This document shows, in pieces, positions 50,768 to 58,734 of a stretch of DNA of 64,000 bases. The notes beneath the pieces were generated by a model, which worked only from the letters and a program-made list of their open reading frames with translations, had not been told where the DNA came from and ran no database searches. The DNA lies in NCBI RefSeq assembly GCF_001995215.1, contig NZ_MUXN01000028.1:243485-307484 (forward strand), read 5' to 3'. The stretch comes from Amycolatopsis azurea DSM 43854. GTDB taxonomy: Bacteria > Actinomycetota > Actinomycetes > Mycobacteriales > Pseudonocardiaceae. The translations under genes were made by a program, and so were the position numbers. Position 1 is the first letter of the stretch, and every line of letters starts with the position of its first letter.

Positions 50768-51115
50768 ATGACCGACCAGTACCCGAACTACCCGCCTCCG
50801 GGCGGGCCACCACCGCAGCAGCCGTACTACGGCGGCGTGCCGAACTATGGTCCTCCGCCGGACAACAACCTGGTGTGGGCCATTCTCTGCACGGTGTTGT
50901 GCTGTCTGCCGCTGGGTATCGTGGCGATCGTGAAGTCGAGCCAGGTGCAGACGTTGTGGGCGCAGGGTTTCCACGCCGAAGCCCAGAAGGCCGCCGATGA
51001 CGCGAAGAAGTGGTCCATGTGGGGAGCGATCGCCACCGGCGTTCTTTTCCTGCTGTACATCGTCTTCGTCGTCGTAGCGGTCATCCTCGGCGTGTCCGGA
51101 AGCCTCACGCCGTGA
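50768..51115 (+). CDS. CD225/dispanin-family small membrane protein 2
   Basis: 115 residues, closest to copy 1: NNLVWAILCTVLCCLPLGIV, AIVKSSQVQTLWAQGFHAEA, then a final helix FLLYIVFVVVAVILGVSGS. The N-terminal 30 residues are Pro/Tyr/Gly-rich (NYPPPGGPPPQQPYYGG). The stop overlaps the DUF2752 gene start, indicating coupling. Confidence 0.88.
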   Translation: MTDQYPNYPPPGGPPPQQPYYGGVPNYGPPPDNNLVWAILCTVLCCLPLGIVAIVKSSQVQTLWAQGFHAEAQKAADDAKKWSMWGAIATGVLFLLYIVFVVVAVILGVSGSLTP

Positions 51116-51564
51116 CGACGTCCGTCTACACGGGATTCCCGGCGCGCGGGTTCAAAGCACGGGCCCGCGCGCTGGGGCCGCCCCTCGCCATCGCCGCCGG
51201 TGCCGCGGCGGGCTGTGTCGTCCTCTGGTTGGGCGATCCCACCACCCCGGGCGGGCCGCTTCCGGTCTGTCCCACCAAGTCACTGCTGGGCATCGCCTGC
51301 CCCGGCTGCGGTGGCATGCGCATGGTCTACAGCGTGCTGCACGGGGACATTCCTGCCGCGCTGCATTACAACGCGGTGTCCTTTGTGGTCGTCCTCCTGC
51401 TCGTCTGGAGCACCGTCGCCTGGGCGGTCGGCAGGCTCCGCGGCCGGTCGGTGGACAGCTGGCTGCACTGGCGCTGGACGCCGCTCGCGTTCGGCGTCGT
51501 GTTCGTCGTCTGGTTCATCATCCGTAACCTGCCCTTCGCCCCGTTCACCTCGCTCTACGTCTGA
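51112..51564 (+). CDS. DUF2752 membrane protein
   Basis: 150 residues from GTG 51112. The diagnostic CPTKSLLGIACPGCGGMRMV motif lies between two helices, as in DUF2752, and a third helix ends the protein (FGVVFVVWFIIRNLPFAPFT). The C-P-G-C-G motif suggests metal or thiol chemistry at the membrane; function is unknown. DUF2752 genes often stand beside CD225 genes, as here. Confidence 0.88.
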   Translation: MTTSVYTGFPARGFKARARALGPPLAIAAGAAAGCVVLWLGDPTTPGGPLPVCPTKSLLGIACPGCGGMRMVYSVLHGDIPAALHYNAVSFVVVLLLVWSTVAWAVGRLRGRSVDSWLHWRWTPLAFGVVFVVWFIIRNLPFAPFTSLYV

Positions 51565-51711
51565 GTGCCGGGCCGGGCCCCGGATCGTCGGTGGCACCGA
51601 GTACGCTCCCGCGCACCGGTCTGCTCGGCGTGTACCCATGCCGTACATTCAGCCCGGGTCGCCGCACGAGGCCCGTGCGCCAGGGGCAGAGGAACCAGCG
51701 AGGGGATTTCG

Positions 51712-52998
51712 ATGACCACTCCCTACGGCCAGCAGCCGCCGGGACAGCAGCCGCCACCCGGGTCCGGGCCTCCGCCGGGGGACGGGCAGCAGCAGTCACC
51801 GCAGCCGCAACAGCCGTTCGGACAGCCGCCATCGGGAGAGCAGCCCTCACCTTTCGGCCAGCAGCCCCAGGGTGAGCAGCCGTCGCCCTTCGGCCAGCAG
51901 CCCGCGGGCGAGCAGCCGTCCTCGCCGTTCGGTGCTCAGCCGCAACAGCCTTCCCCGTTCGGGCAGCAGCCCCAGCAACCGCAGCAGCCGTTCGGCGCGC
52001 AGCAACAGCAGCAGTCGCCGTTCGGGCAGCAGCCCCAGCAGGCGTCGCCGTTCGGCCAGCAACAGGGTCAGCCTTCGCCGTTCGGGCAGCCGGGCCAGCA
52101 GTCGCCGTTCGGGCAGGCGACCCAGTTCGGTCCGCAGACCGACTACGCCCACTGGGGCCTGCGCGCGGCCGGATCCCTGATCGACTTCGCGCCGATCGTG
52201 GTGCTCCCGATCATCGGCGCCGTCATCGCCACGAACGCGAGCTCGGTCGTCGGCGGCATCATCGCCGGCATCGGTTACGTCGCGGGGTTCGGCTGGACCG
52301 TCTACAACCGGTGGATCAAGATGGGCACCACCGGCCAGTCGCTCGGCAAGAAGATCATGAAGATCAAGCTCGTCCGCGAGAGTGACGGGCAGCCGATCGG
52401 CCCGCTGATGGCCTTCGTCCGGGACCTGTGCCACAACCTGGACGGCTGGGTCTGCGGCCTCGGTTACCTCTGGCCGCTGTGGGACCAGAAGAAGCAGACG
52501 TTCGCCGACAAGATCCTCAGCACCGTCGTCGTCCCCGGCGAGGCCGCCGTCGCGTCGGCGCCGTTCGGCCAGAACCCGGGCTTCCCGGCGCCGCCTTCGC
52601 CGTCGTTCCCCGCGCAGCAGCCGTTCGAGCAGCAGCCGTCCCAGCCGTTCGGCCAGCAGCCGCAGCAGCCGTTCGGCGCGCAGCCGCAGCAGTCGCCGTT
52701 CGGGCAGCAGCCCCCGCAGTCCCAGCAGCCTCAGCCGTTCGGTCAGCAGCCGCAGGCGCAGCCCTTCGGTCAGCAGCCGCAGGGAACCGCGGCGCCGTCT
52801 CCGGAGTCCCAGCCCGGACCGGGCTTCGGCGAGCCCGAGCCGACCCAGGTGCTCCGCCCGGGTCAGCCGCAGTCCCAGCAGGCGCCGTCCGGGTTCGACG
52901 AAGCCGAGCCGACGCAGAAGATAACGCCGGAGCAGCTGAGGCAGCAGCTGCCCGGGGCGGAGGGCGGGCCGAACGGGCCCGGAACACCGCAGCAGTAA
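51712..52998 (+). CDS. RDD-domain membrane protein with long Pro/Gln repeats on both sides
   Basis: 428 residues. Residues 1-140 and about 280-428 are low-complexity, made of repeated PFGQQP/SPFGQ units. Between them is an RDD domain: HWGLRAAGSLIDFAPIVVLP, WIKMGTTGQSLGKKIMKIKL and FADKILSTVVVPGE. RDD proteins are small membrane proteins, some acting as antiporters. The tails are predicted to be cytoplasmic and disordered and could drive clustering. The start is ATG 51712 behind GAGGGG. The repeats are encoded by near-tandem CAGCAGCCG-type DNA, prone to length change. Confidence 0.85.
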   Translation: MTTPYGQQPPGQQPPPGSGPPPGDGQQQSPQPQQPFGQPPSGEQPSPFGQQPQGEQPSPFGQQPAGEQPSSPFGAQPQQPSPFGQQPQQPQQPFGAQQQQQSPFGQQPQQASPFGQQQGQPSPFGQPGQQSPFGQATQFGPQTDYAHWGLRAAGSLIDFAPIVVLPIIGAVIATNASSVVGGIIAGIGYVAGFGWTVYNRWIKMGTTGQSLGKKIMKIKLVRESDGQPIGPLMAFVRDLCHNLDGWVCGLGYLWPLWDQKKQTFADKILSTVVVPGEAAVASAPFGQNPGFPAPPSPSFPAQQPFEQQPSQPFGQQPQQPFGAQPQQSPFGQQPPQSQQPQPFGQQPQAQPFGQQPQGTAAPSPESQPGPGFGEPEPTQVLRPGQPQSQQAPSGFDEAEPTQKITPEQLRQQLPGAEGGPNGPGTPQQ

Positions 52999-53052
52999 GG
53001 AACGACCGGCGGGATCCACCCGCCGGGAAGCGCGACAAAAGTGGGGACCCCG

Positions 53053-53526
53053 ATGACGAACCCGTACGGCCAGCAGCCCGGCTACGGCCAGCAGCAGCCT
53101 TATGGCCAGCAGCCTCCGCCCGGATACGGACCCCCGTCCGGTGCCACGCCCGCACCGTACGGTCAGCCTTCGGGTGCGACACCCATGCCGTACGGTCAGC
53201 CGGCACCGTACGGTCAGCCTTCCCCGTACGGCCAGCCCGCGCCGTACGGCGCTCCGGGCGGCATGCCCGGTGGCGGGGACATCAACTCGATCCCCGACTA
53301 CAAGGGCTGGGCGATCGGCTGCATCTTCCTCTGCTGGATCATCGCGATCTTCGCGATCATGAAGTCCAACGAGGTCAACACCTACAAGATGCAGGGCAAC
53401 TACGCCGCCGCCATGGACGCGTCGAAGTCGACCAAGACCATGTGCATGATCGCTTCGATCATCGGCGGTGTGGGTTGCCTGTTCTCCATTCTCTGGATCA
53501 TCCTCGCCGCCGCGACGGCGTTCTAA
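53053..53526 (+). CDS. CD225/dispanin-family membrane protein 3 with PYGQP repeats
   Basis: 157 residues; the first 80 are PYGQP/PSGATP repeats ending GAPGGMPGGGDINSIPDYKG, followed by WAIGCIFLCWIIAIFAIMKS, NEVNTYKMQGNYAAAMDASK and a final helix. ATG 53053 is used because GTGGGG at 53041 looks like the ribosome site. Very close to copy 4 in the membrane part, so a recent duplication. Confidence 0.87.
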   Translation: MTNPYGQQPGYGQQQPYGQQPPPGYGPPSGATPAPYGQPSGATPMPYGQPAPYGQPSPYGQPAPYGAPGGMPGGGDINSIPDYKGWAIGCIFLCWIIAIFAIMKSNEVNTYKMQGNYAAAMDASKSTKTMCMIASIIGGVGCLFSILWIILAAATAF

Positions 53527-53553
53527 AACCCGAAAAACAACGAGGACCGTCAA

Positions 53554-53985
53554 ATGACCAACCCCTATGGCCAGCAGCAGCCCTACGGACAGCAGCCCGG
53601 CTACGGGCCGCCTTCCGGTGGCATGCCCGCTCCCTATGGCCAGCCCGCCCCCTACGGCGCGCCGTCTCCCTATGGCGCTCCGGGCGGCATGCCCGGTGGC
53701 GGCGGGGACATCAACGCCATCAAGGACTACAAGGGCTGGGCGATCGGCTGCATCTTCCTCTGCTGGATCATCGCGATCTTCGCGATCATGAAGTCCAACG
53801 AGGTCAACACCTACAAGATGCAGGGCAACTACGCCGCCGCCGCGGACGCGTCGAGGTCGACGCGGACCATGTGCATGATCGCTTCGATCATCGGCGGTCT
53901 CGGCTGCCTCTTCGCCATCGTGATGATCATCATCTCGATCGCGGCCGCCGCGTCCGTGCCCAGCTGCTACGGCCGCTACTGCTGA
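53554..53985 (+). CDS. CD225/dispanin-family membrane protein 4
   Basis: 143 residues. KDYKGWAIGCIFLCWIIAIF and AIMKSNEVNTYKMQGNYAAA are identical or nearly so to copy 3, also at DNA level; the Pro/Tyr-rich head is shorter. It ends with a Cys-containing tail, SVPSCYGRYC, unlike copy 3. Only 27 bases separate it from copy 3, so the two are co-transcribed. Confidence 0.87.
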   Translation: MTNPYGQQQPYGQQPGYGPPSGGMPAPYGQPAPYGAPSPYGAPGGMPGGGGDINAIKDYKGWAIGCIFLCWIIAIFAIMKSNEVNTYKMQGNYAAAADASRSTRTMCMIASIIGGLGCLFAIVMIIISIAAAASVPSCYGRYC

Positions 53986-54034
53986 TTCCGGGGCGCACCA
54001 CCCCGATGTCGGTCCAGAGTGGGACGATGTCGGG

Positions 54035-54796
54035 GTGGTGAACCTCTATCGCGACACCGGGGTGGTGTTGCGGACGCACAAGCTGGGTGAGGCCGATCGG
54101 ATCGTCACCCTGCTCACGCGGCGGCACGGCAAGGTCCGTGCGGTCGCGAAGGGTGTGCGTCGGACGTCCTCGCGCTTCGGAGCGCGGCTGGAGCCTTTCG
54201 GGCATGTCGACGTCCAGTTCTACACCGGCCGCTCCCTCGACGTGATCACCCAGGTCGAGACGGTCGACGCCTTCGCGCTGCCGCTGGTGGCCGACTACCA
54301 GCGCTACACCGCCGCGAGCGCCATCGCCGAAACGGCGGACCGGCTGTCCGCCGAAGAGGGCGAGCCGGTGCTGAAGCTCTACATGCTCGTCGTCGGGGCG
54401 CTGCGGGCGCTGGCGGGCGGCGAACGGGACAGCTCCCTCGTCCTCGACGCCTTCTTCCTGCGGGCCATGGCCTACGCGGGGTGGGCGCCCGCGATCACCG
54501 AATGCGCCCGCTGCGGCCTGCCCGGCCCGCACAAGGCGTTCAGCGTGTCGGCGGGCGGCTCGATGTGCCCGGATTGTCGGGTTCCCGGCTGTGTTCACCC
54601 GTCCCCGGAGGTCTTGACCCTGCTCGCGGCGCTCCTGCACGGTGAGTGGCCGGTGGCCGAAGCGTCGCTGCCGGTGCCGCGGCGGGACGCGTCCGGCCTG
54701 GTCGCGGCGCATCTCCAGTGGCATCTGGAGCGCCAGTTGCGCTCGCTGCCGCTGGTGGAGAGGCGTGCGCGGGAGACCGCCACCGGAGCGCAGTAG
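54035..54796 (+). CDS. recO: DNA repair protein RecO
   Basis: 253 residues; GTG 54035 or the next codon GTG 54038. OB-fold N-terminus NLYRDTGVVLRTHKLGEADR, GKVRAVAKGVRRTSSRFGAR, then a zinc finger with CARCGLP and CPDCRVPGC. RecO anneals ssDNA and loads RecA with RecR. It precedes uppS as in M. tuberculosis (Rv2362c-Rv2361c). Confidence 0.95.
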   Translation: MVNLYRDTGVVLRTHKLGEADRIVTLLTRRHGKVRAVAKGVRRTSSRFGARLEPFGHVDVQFYTGRSLDVITQVETVDAFALPLVADYQRYTAASAIAETADRLSAEEGEPVLKLYMLVVGALRALAGGERDSSLVLDAFFLRAMAYAGWAPAITECARCGLPGPHKAFSVSAGGSMCPDCRVPGCVHPSPEVLTLLAALLHGEWPVAEASLPVPRRDASGLVAAHLQWHLERQLRSLPLVERRARETATGAQ

Positions 54797-54835
54797 GGTC
54801 GCAGGCACAGGTTCACTCGATCAGGAGGCTCGAAG

Positions 54836-55657
54836 GTGCTGCGCAGGGGACGCGAGAACAAGGCGTCACAATTCGAGCTTCGCGCGCCGGAGCCGCATGA
54901 GTCCGGTGCCCGGCCGCCGGAGATCCCCAAGGAACTCCTCCCGAAGCATGTGGCGCTGGTGATGGACGGCAACGGCCGCTGGGCCAACCAGCGCGGGCTG
55001 CCGCGGATCGAGGGCCACAAACGCGGCGAAGCGGTGATGATCGACGTCGCCAGCGGTGCCGTGGAGCTGGGCGTCAAATGGCTGTCGGTGTACGCGTTCT
55101 CCACCGAGAACTGGAAGCGGAGCCCGGAAGAGGTCCGCTTCCTGATGGGCTTCAACCGCGACACCATCCGCCGCCAGGTCGACTACCTCGGCTCGATCGG
55201 CGTCCGCATCCGCTGGGCGGGCCGCCGTCCCAAGCTGTGGGCGAGCGTTATCAAGGAACTCCAGGTCGCCGAAGAGAAGACCAAGAACAACACGGCGCTG
55301 AACATGACCATGTGCGTCAACTACGGCGGCCGCGCCGAACTGGGCGACGCCATGCGCCGGATCGCCCAGGACGTCGCCGACGGGAAGCTGAACCCGGACA
55401 AGGTCACCGAGAAGACCATCGGGAAGTACCTGTACCAGCCCGACATGCCGGACGTGGACCTGTTCCTGCGGCCGTCGGGGGAGCAGCGGACGTCGAACTT
55501 CCTGCTCTGGCAGTCGGCCTACGCCGAGATGGTCTACCAGGACACGCTCTTCCCGGACTTCGACCGGACCCACCTGTGGCGGGCCTGCCTCGAGTTCGCG
55601 AAACGGGACCGCCGCTTCGGCGGGGCCATCGACAAAGCTTCGGAAGGAACCTCATGA
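54836..55657 (+). CDS. uppS: cis-prenyl (poly-cis-decaprenyl) diphosphate synthase
   Basis: 273 residues from GTG 54836 behind GGAGG. Catalytic Asp44 in HVALVMDGNGRWANQRGLPR, then STENWKRSPEEV and the C-terminal DLFLRPSGEQRTSNFLLWQS. It makes the long cis-prenyl diphosphate that becomes the lipid carrier for peptidoglycan and other glycans, including, potentially, products of the 10-21 kb cluster. Overlaps the next gene (ATGA). Confidence 0.96.
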   Translation: MLRRGRENKASQFELRAPEPHESGARPPEIPKELLPKHVALVMDGNGRWANQRGLPRIEGHKRGEAVMIDVASGAVELGVKWLSVYAFSTENWKRSPEEVRFLMGFNRDTIRRQVDYLGSIGVRIRWAGRRPKLWASVIKELQVAEEKTKNNTALNMTMCVNYGGRAELGDAMRRIAQDVADGKLNPDKVTEKTIGKYLYQPDMPDVDLFLRPSGEQRTSNFLLWQSAYAEMVYQDTLFPDFDRTHLWRACLEFAKRDRRFGGAIDKASEGTS

Positions 55658-56076
55658 CCACCGAAGCGGCGGACACGGCGGCCCTGCTCACCTCCGCCCG
55701 GGAAGCCCTCGAGCGCTATCTCGAAGTCCACGTCGACGACGACGGCGCGCTGACCTTCTCGCACGCGGACGTCCCGTGCGTCATCCAGGCGACCCGGCTG
55801 GCCGAAGGGTTGACCGTGCTGAGCCTGACCTGCGTCGTCGCCTGGGATCTGCCGGACGACCCGGCGATCGCGGCTTCGGCGGCGGAGCGTGCCGGACAAG
55901 GCCTGTTCGGGACGCTCGGGGTCGTGCGCTCGGAGAAGGGGATCGACATCACGCTGAGGTACGCGTTCCCGGCCGAGGGCATGGATCCCTCGCCGCTCGG
56001 GACGCTGCTCATGCTGGTCGTGTCGACGGCGTCGCAGCTGCGTTCGGACCTGCTGGGGACCGCTCCCGGGGAGTGA
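55654..56076 (+). CDS. YbjN/T3SS-chaperone-like small protein (Rv2360c position)
   Basis: 140 residues. The alternating pattern LERYLEVHVDDDGALTFSHA, LTVLSLTCVVAWDLPDDPAI and a C-terminal amphipathic helix MDPSPLGTLLMLVVSTASQL resemble the YbjN fold. The position after uppS matches Rv2360c of M. tuberculosis. No catalytic motif; function unknown. Translation probably coupled to uppS. Confidence 0.75.
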   Translation: MTTEAADTAALLTSAREALERYLEVHVDDDGALTFSHADVPCVIQATRLAEGLTVLSLTCVVAWDLPDDPAIAASAAERAGQGLFGTLGVVRSEKGIDITLRYAFPAEGMDPSPLGTLLMLVVSTASQLRSDLLGTAPGE

Positions 56077-56113
56077 CCGCCGGAACGCAGGGTCACCTGG
56101 CATCATCTCGCGC

Positions 56114-57130
56114 ATGGAAACCATTTCCAGAAGCGCCCCGGAGAAGAAGCCGGCCCGGCGGTTCAAGATCACCTCGATCGAGGTGCTCTGCGCGATCCTG
56201 CTGATCGCGATCCTCGGGCAGAGCTGGCTCCAGCAGGTGTTCGACGTGCCCGCGCTGCGGACCGGCTCGACGGTGTTCGTCGCCGTCTGCGTCCAGGCGC
56301 TGCCGTTCCTGGTGCTCGGCGTGCTGATCAGTGGCGCGATCGCGGCGTTCGTGCCCGCGAGGGTGCTGGAGAAGGTGCTTCCCCGCCGGGCGGGCGCGGC
56401 GGTCGGCGTCGCGGGACTGGCCGGGGTCGCCCTGCCGGGTTGTGAATGCGCGTCGGTACCGGTCGCGCGTCGGCTGATCGGCCAGGGCGTCGCGCCCGCG
56501 GCCGCGCTGACGTTCCTGCTGGCCGCGCCCGCGGTGAACCCGGTGGTGCTGGTCGCCACGGCGGTGGCGTTCCCCGGGAACCCGGAGATGGTGTTCGCCC
56601 GGTTCGCCGGTTCGCTCGCCACGGCGATGGTGATGGGCTGGCTGTGGGCGAAGTGGGGCAAGCTCGACTGGATCGCGGAGCGGGCCCTGAGGCGCATGCC
56701 GGACGTCCAGCACGGTTCGCGCTGGAAGACCTTCGCCGAGACCGCGCGGGCGGATCTGGTCGAGGCGGGCGGGTTCCTCGTGCTCGGCGCGATGATCGCG
56801 GCCGCGATGAACGTGCTGGTGCCCGCCAAGTGGTTCGGTGTGCTGGGGGAGCAGATCGTGCTCGGGGTGCTGGTGATGGCCGTGCTCGCCGTCGTGCTGG
56901 CGCTGTGCAGCGAGGCTGACGCCTTCGTCGCCGCGTCGCTGACCGCGATGCCGCTGCTGCCGAAACTGGTGTTCCTGGTGGTCGGGCCCGCGATCGACGT
57001 GAAGCTGTTCGCCCTGCAGACCGGTACGTTCGGCAAGTCGTTCGCGCTGCGGTTCGCGCCGGTGACGTTCGTCGTCGCGCTGTCCTGCGCCGTCGTGTCC
57101 GGCGTGCTCATCCTGGGAGGTGGCGCGTGA
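56114..57130 (+). CDS. UPF0718/YraQ-type permease
   Basis: 338 residues with about eight helices. Conserved PGCECASVPVARRLIGQG and LCSEADAFVAASLTAMPLLP, both with Cys in membrane-embedded loops, are the family hallmark. The next gene encodes the UPF0703/TIGR03943 partner with GTGA overlap, a widespread pair thought to be a two-part transporter. Regulators of the Zur and SmtB type lie just beyond, so metal transport is a reasonable inference. A palindrome resembling a Zur box overlaps the start codon. Confidence 0.9.
   Translation: METISRSAPEKKPARRFKITSIEVLCAILLIAILGQSWLQQVFDVPALRTGSTVFVAVCVQALPFLVLGVLISGAIAAFVPARVLEKVLPRRAGAAVGVAGLAGVALPGCECASVPVARRLIGQGVAPAAALTFLLAAPAVNPVVLVATAVAFPGNPEMVFARFAGSLATAMVMGWLWAKWGKLDWIAERALRRMPDVQHGSRWKTFAETARADLVEAGGFLVLGAMIAAAMNVLVPAKWFGVLGEQIVLGVLVMAVLAVVLALCSEADAFVAASLTAMPLLPKLVFLVVGPAIDVKLFALQTGTFGKSFALRFAPVTFVVALSCAVVSGVLILGGGA
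56115..56129. promoter_or_regulatory. candidate Zur box at the permease start
   Basis: TGGAAACCATTTCCA is a perfect 6-3-6 palindrome and matches the actinobacterial Zur consensus TGAAAATGATTTTCA at 11 of 15 positions by my count. It begins at the second base of the ATG, so it would act only on a leaderless or very short-leader transcript. Confidence 0.35.
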
Positions 57131-57852
57131 AACGCGAGACCCAGAACATCCTGCTGATCCTGCTCGGCGGGGCGCTGCTCAAGATCACCATCAACGGCGA
57201 CTACCTGCGCTACGTCAAACCCACGCAGCAGCCGTGGATCATCGCCGGCGGCGCGATCATGGTCGCGCTGGGCGCGGTCGCGATCGTCCGCGACCTGCTG
57301 GCCGCGCGGGCCGCGGCCGTCGTCTCCGGCGACGTCCACGCGCACAAGCACAACACCCGTTCGGCCTGGCTGCTGATGGTGCCGGTGCTGGCCGTCTTCC
57401 TGGTCGCGCCGCCCGCGTTGGGCGCCGACTCGGTGACGAGGACCGAGGCCAGGGCGCCGCAAAGCGCCGCGGCGGGCAACGCCGCCGCCTTCCCGCCGCT
57501 GCCCGCCGGTGACGTGGTGCCGCTGGAGATCAACGACTTCGTCAGCCGGGCGGGCTGGGACAAGAGCGGCACGCTGAACGGGCGCACGGTGCGGCTGTCC
57601 GGGTTCGTCGTGCACAACGAGGGCACCACGATGCTGGCCAGGATGGTCATCGGCTGCTGCGCGGCCGACGCCTTCCCGATCACCGTGCGGCTGGTGGGCG
57701 ACGGCGTGGCGGGCTTCGGCAACGACACCTGGCTGGAGGTGACCGGCACGGTCGTGCCGGGCACGGCGGTGCGCGAGAACAGCTACATGCCGGACCTGAC
57801 GCTCACCTCGCTGCGGCAGATCCCGGAGCCGAAAGACCCCTACGAATACTGA
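57127..57852 (+). CDS. TIGR03943/UPF0703 family permease partner
   Basis: 241 residues from GTG 57127. Two or three N-terminal helices (LLILLGGALLKITINGDYLR, WIIAGGAIMVALGAVAIVRD, WLLMVPVLAVFLVAPPALGA) are followed by an extracytoplasmic domain with VRLSGFVVHNE, MVIGCCAADAFPITV and a beta-rich end. The C-C pair in IGCCAADA is typical of the family and may bind metal. Translation is coupled to the permease by GTGA overlap. Confidence 0.9.
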   Translation: MKRETQNILLILLGGALLKITINGDYLRYVKPTQQPWIIAGGAIMVALGAVAIVRDLLAARAAAVVSGDVHAHKHNTRSAWLLMVPVLAVFLVAPPALGADSVTRTEARAPQSAAAGNAAAFPPLPAGDVVPLEINDFVSRAGWDKSGTLNGRTVRLSGFVVHNEGTTMLARMVIGCCAADAFPITVRLVGDGVAGFGNDTWLEVTGTVVPGTAVRENSYMPDLTLTSLRQIPEPKDPYEY

Positions 57853-57978
57853 CCGGAAGTCGCGGTCGTGAGTGGTAAGTGTCGTTATAGCGGACTCGCA
57901 TTTACCTACCTACTGGGTCCGTCACGTCGTCTGCCACTGGACGTGGACGGCACGGCCTTGATCAGCCCGGCACAGGCT

Positions 57979-58030
57979 GTGAAAGCCACTTTCGCACCGG
58001 TGAAGGTTGCGAAAGTGGCTTTCGCATCAC
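57979..58030. repeat. GAAAGTGGCTTTC-family palindrome (inside the MITE-like element, left)
   Basis: GTGAAAGCCACTTTCGC pairs with GCGAAAGTGGCTTTCGC, ending CATCAC at 58030. Confidence 0.75.
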
Positions 58031-58057
58031 GACCACCCCGCCCCGGAGGCATCGAGC

Positions 58058-58110
58058 GTCGCGAAAGCCACTTTCGGGACACCAGACGTCCTGAAAGTGG
58101 CTTTCGCGAC
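58058..58110. repeat. GAAAGTGGCTTTC-family palindrome (inside the MITE-like element, right)
   Basis: GTCGCGAAAGCCACTTTC at 58058 pairs with GAAAGTGGCTTTCGCGAC ending 58110; loop GGGACACCAGACGTCCT. Confidence 0.75.
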
Positions 58111-58290
58111 ACGGCGCAGTGAGCCCTCTGGTCGCCCCGGCCGCCAGACCGGCGCGATCCCGACACCACCACGCGCAGGTCGGGCGCGGGTAGGTAAATG
58201 CTGGTCCGTTCTAACGACACTTACCACTCACGACCAACCCGGCCCACGCTCTGCCGCCGCGCGACCGGTACCTAGGACACAGTCGGCTCT

Positions 58291-58313
58291 AACGCGACTT
58301 ACCGCTCACGACC
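58291..58313. repeat. solo arm of the CTCACGACC repeat next to the zur-like stop
   Basis: AACGCGACTTACCGCTCACG plus ACC matches the end of the element at 58212-58235 with few changes and abuts the stop of the Fur-family gene at 58315. Confidence 0.65.
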
Positions 58314-58314
58314 A

Positions 58315-58734
58315 TCAGTGGTTCGAGCAGGTCCCGACGATCTCCACGGTGTGGCTGATGTCGGAGAAGCCGTGCTCGGAAGCGATCTTCTCGGCCCAGC
58401 GCTCGACGGCCGGTCCCTCCACCTCGACGGTGCTGCCGCAGACGCGGCACACCAGGTGATGGTGGTGGTGCGACGAGCAGCGCCGGTAGATGGCCTCGCC
58501 GGTGTCGGTGCGCAGGACGTCGATCTCGCCGGCCTCCGACAGTGACTGCAGCGTCCGGTACACCGTGGTGAGCCCGATCCCGTCGCCGCGTTTGCGCAGC
58601 TCGTCGTGCAGTTCCTGGGCCGAACGGAAGTCGTCGATCTCCTTGAGCAGCTCGACCACGGCGGCCCGCTGTTTCGTCGACCGGCGTCCCGGCACCGGCG
58701 CGGAACTGTTGGCCGTCGTCGGACTCATGCTCAC
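58315..58734 (-). CDS. Fur-family metalloregulator, probably Zur
   Basis: 139 residues from GTG 58734 (GTGA overlap with the arsR stop; ATG 58728 is an alternative). Winged helix: STKQRAAVVELLKEIDDFRS, TTVYRTLQSLSEAGEIDVLR. Metal part: SSHHHHHLVCRVCGSTVEVE with the first structural CxxC, and a C-terminal TCSNH where the second pair is usually C-x-x-C. So the fourth Cys is replaced by the terminal His139. The gene order with an SmtB-like gene matches zur-smtB of M. tuberculosis (Rv2359-Rv2358), supporting a zinc role. Confidence 0.9.
   Translation of the reverse strand: MSMSPTTANSSAPVPGRRSTKQRAAVVELLKEIDDFRSAQELHDELRKRGDGIGLTTVYRTLQSLSEAGEIDVLRTDTGEAIYRRCSSHHHHHLVCRVCGSTVEVEGPAVERWAEKIASEHGFSDISHTVEIVGTCSNH

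Larger units (their letters stand above)
57864..58235. mobile_element. MITE-like element with 47-bp imperfect terminal inverted repeats
   Basis: The left end GGTCGTGAGTGGTAAGTGTC plus GTTA (57864-57887) is the exact complement of 58212-58235. After an imperfect stretch the arms pair again: GCATTTACCTACC (57898-57910) with GGTAGGTAAATGC (58189-58201). All have one centre (58049.5). Total 372 bp, no coding frame. Inside are two GAAAGTGGC-family palindromes. A related degenerate core lies at 63563-63727. Confidence 0.6.

Noticed and set aside
51790..53250. Regular short repeats in DNA that could suggest a CRISPR array or minisatellite
   Set aside because: The period follows codons, spacers are absent and the units encode PFGQQ/PYGQP tails of membrane proteins.
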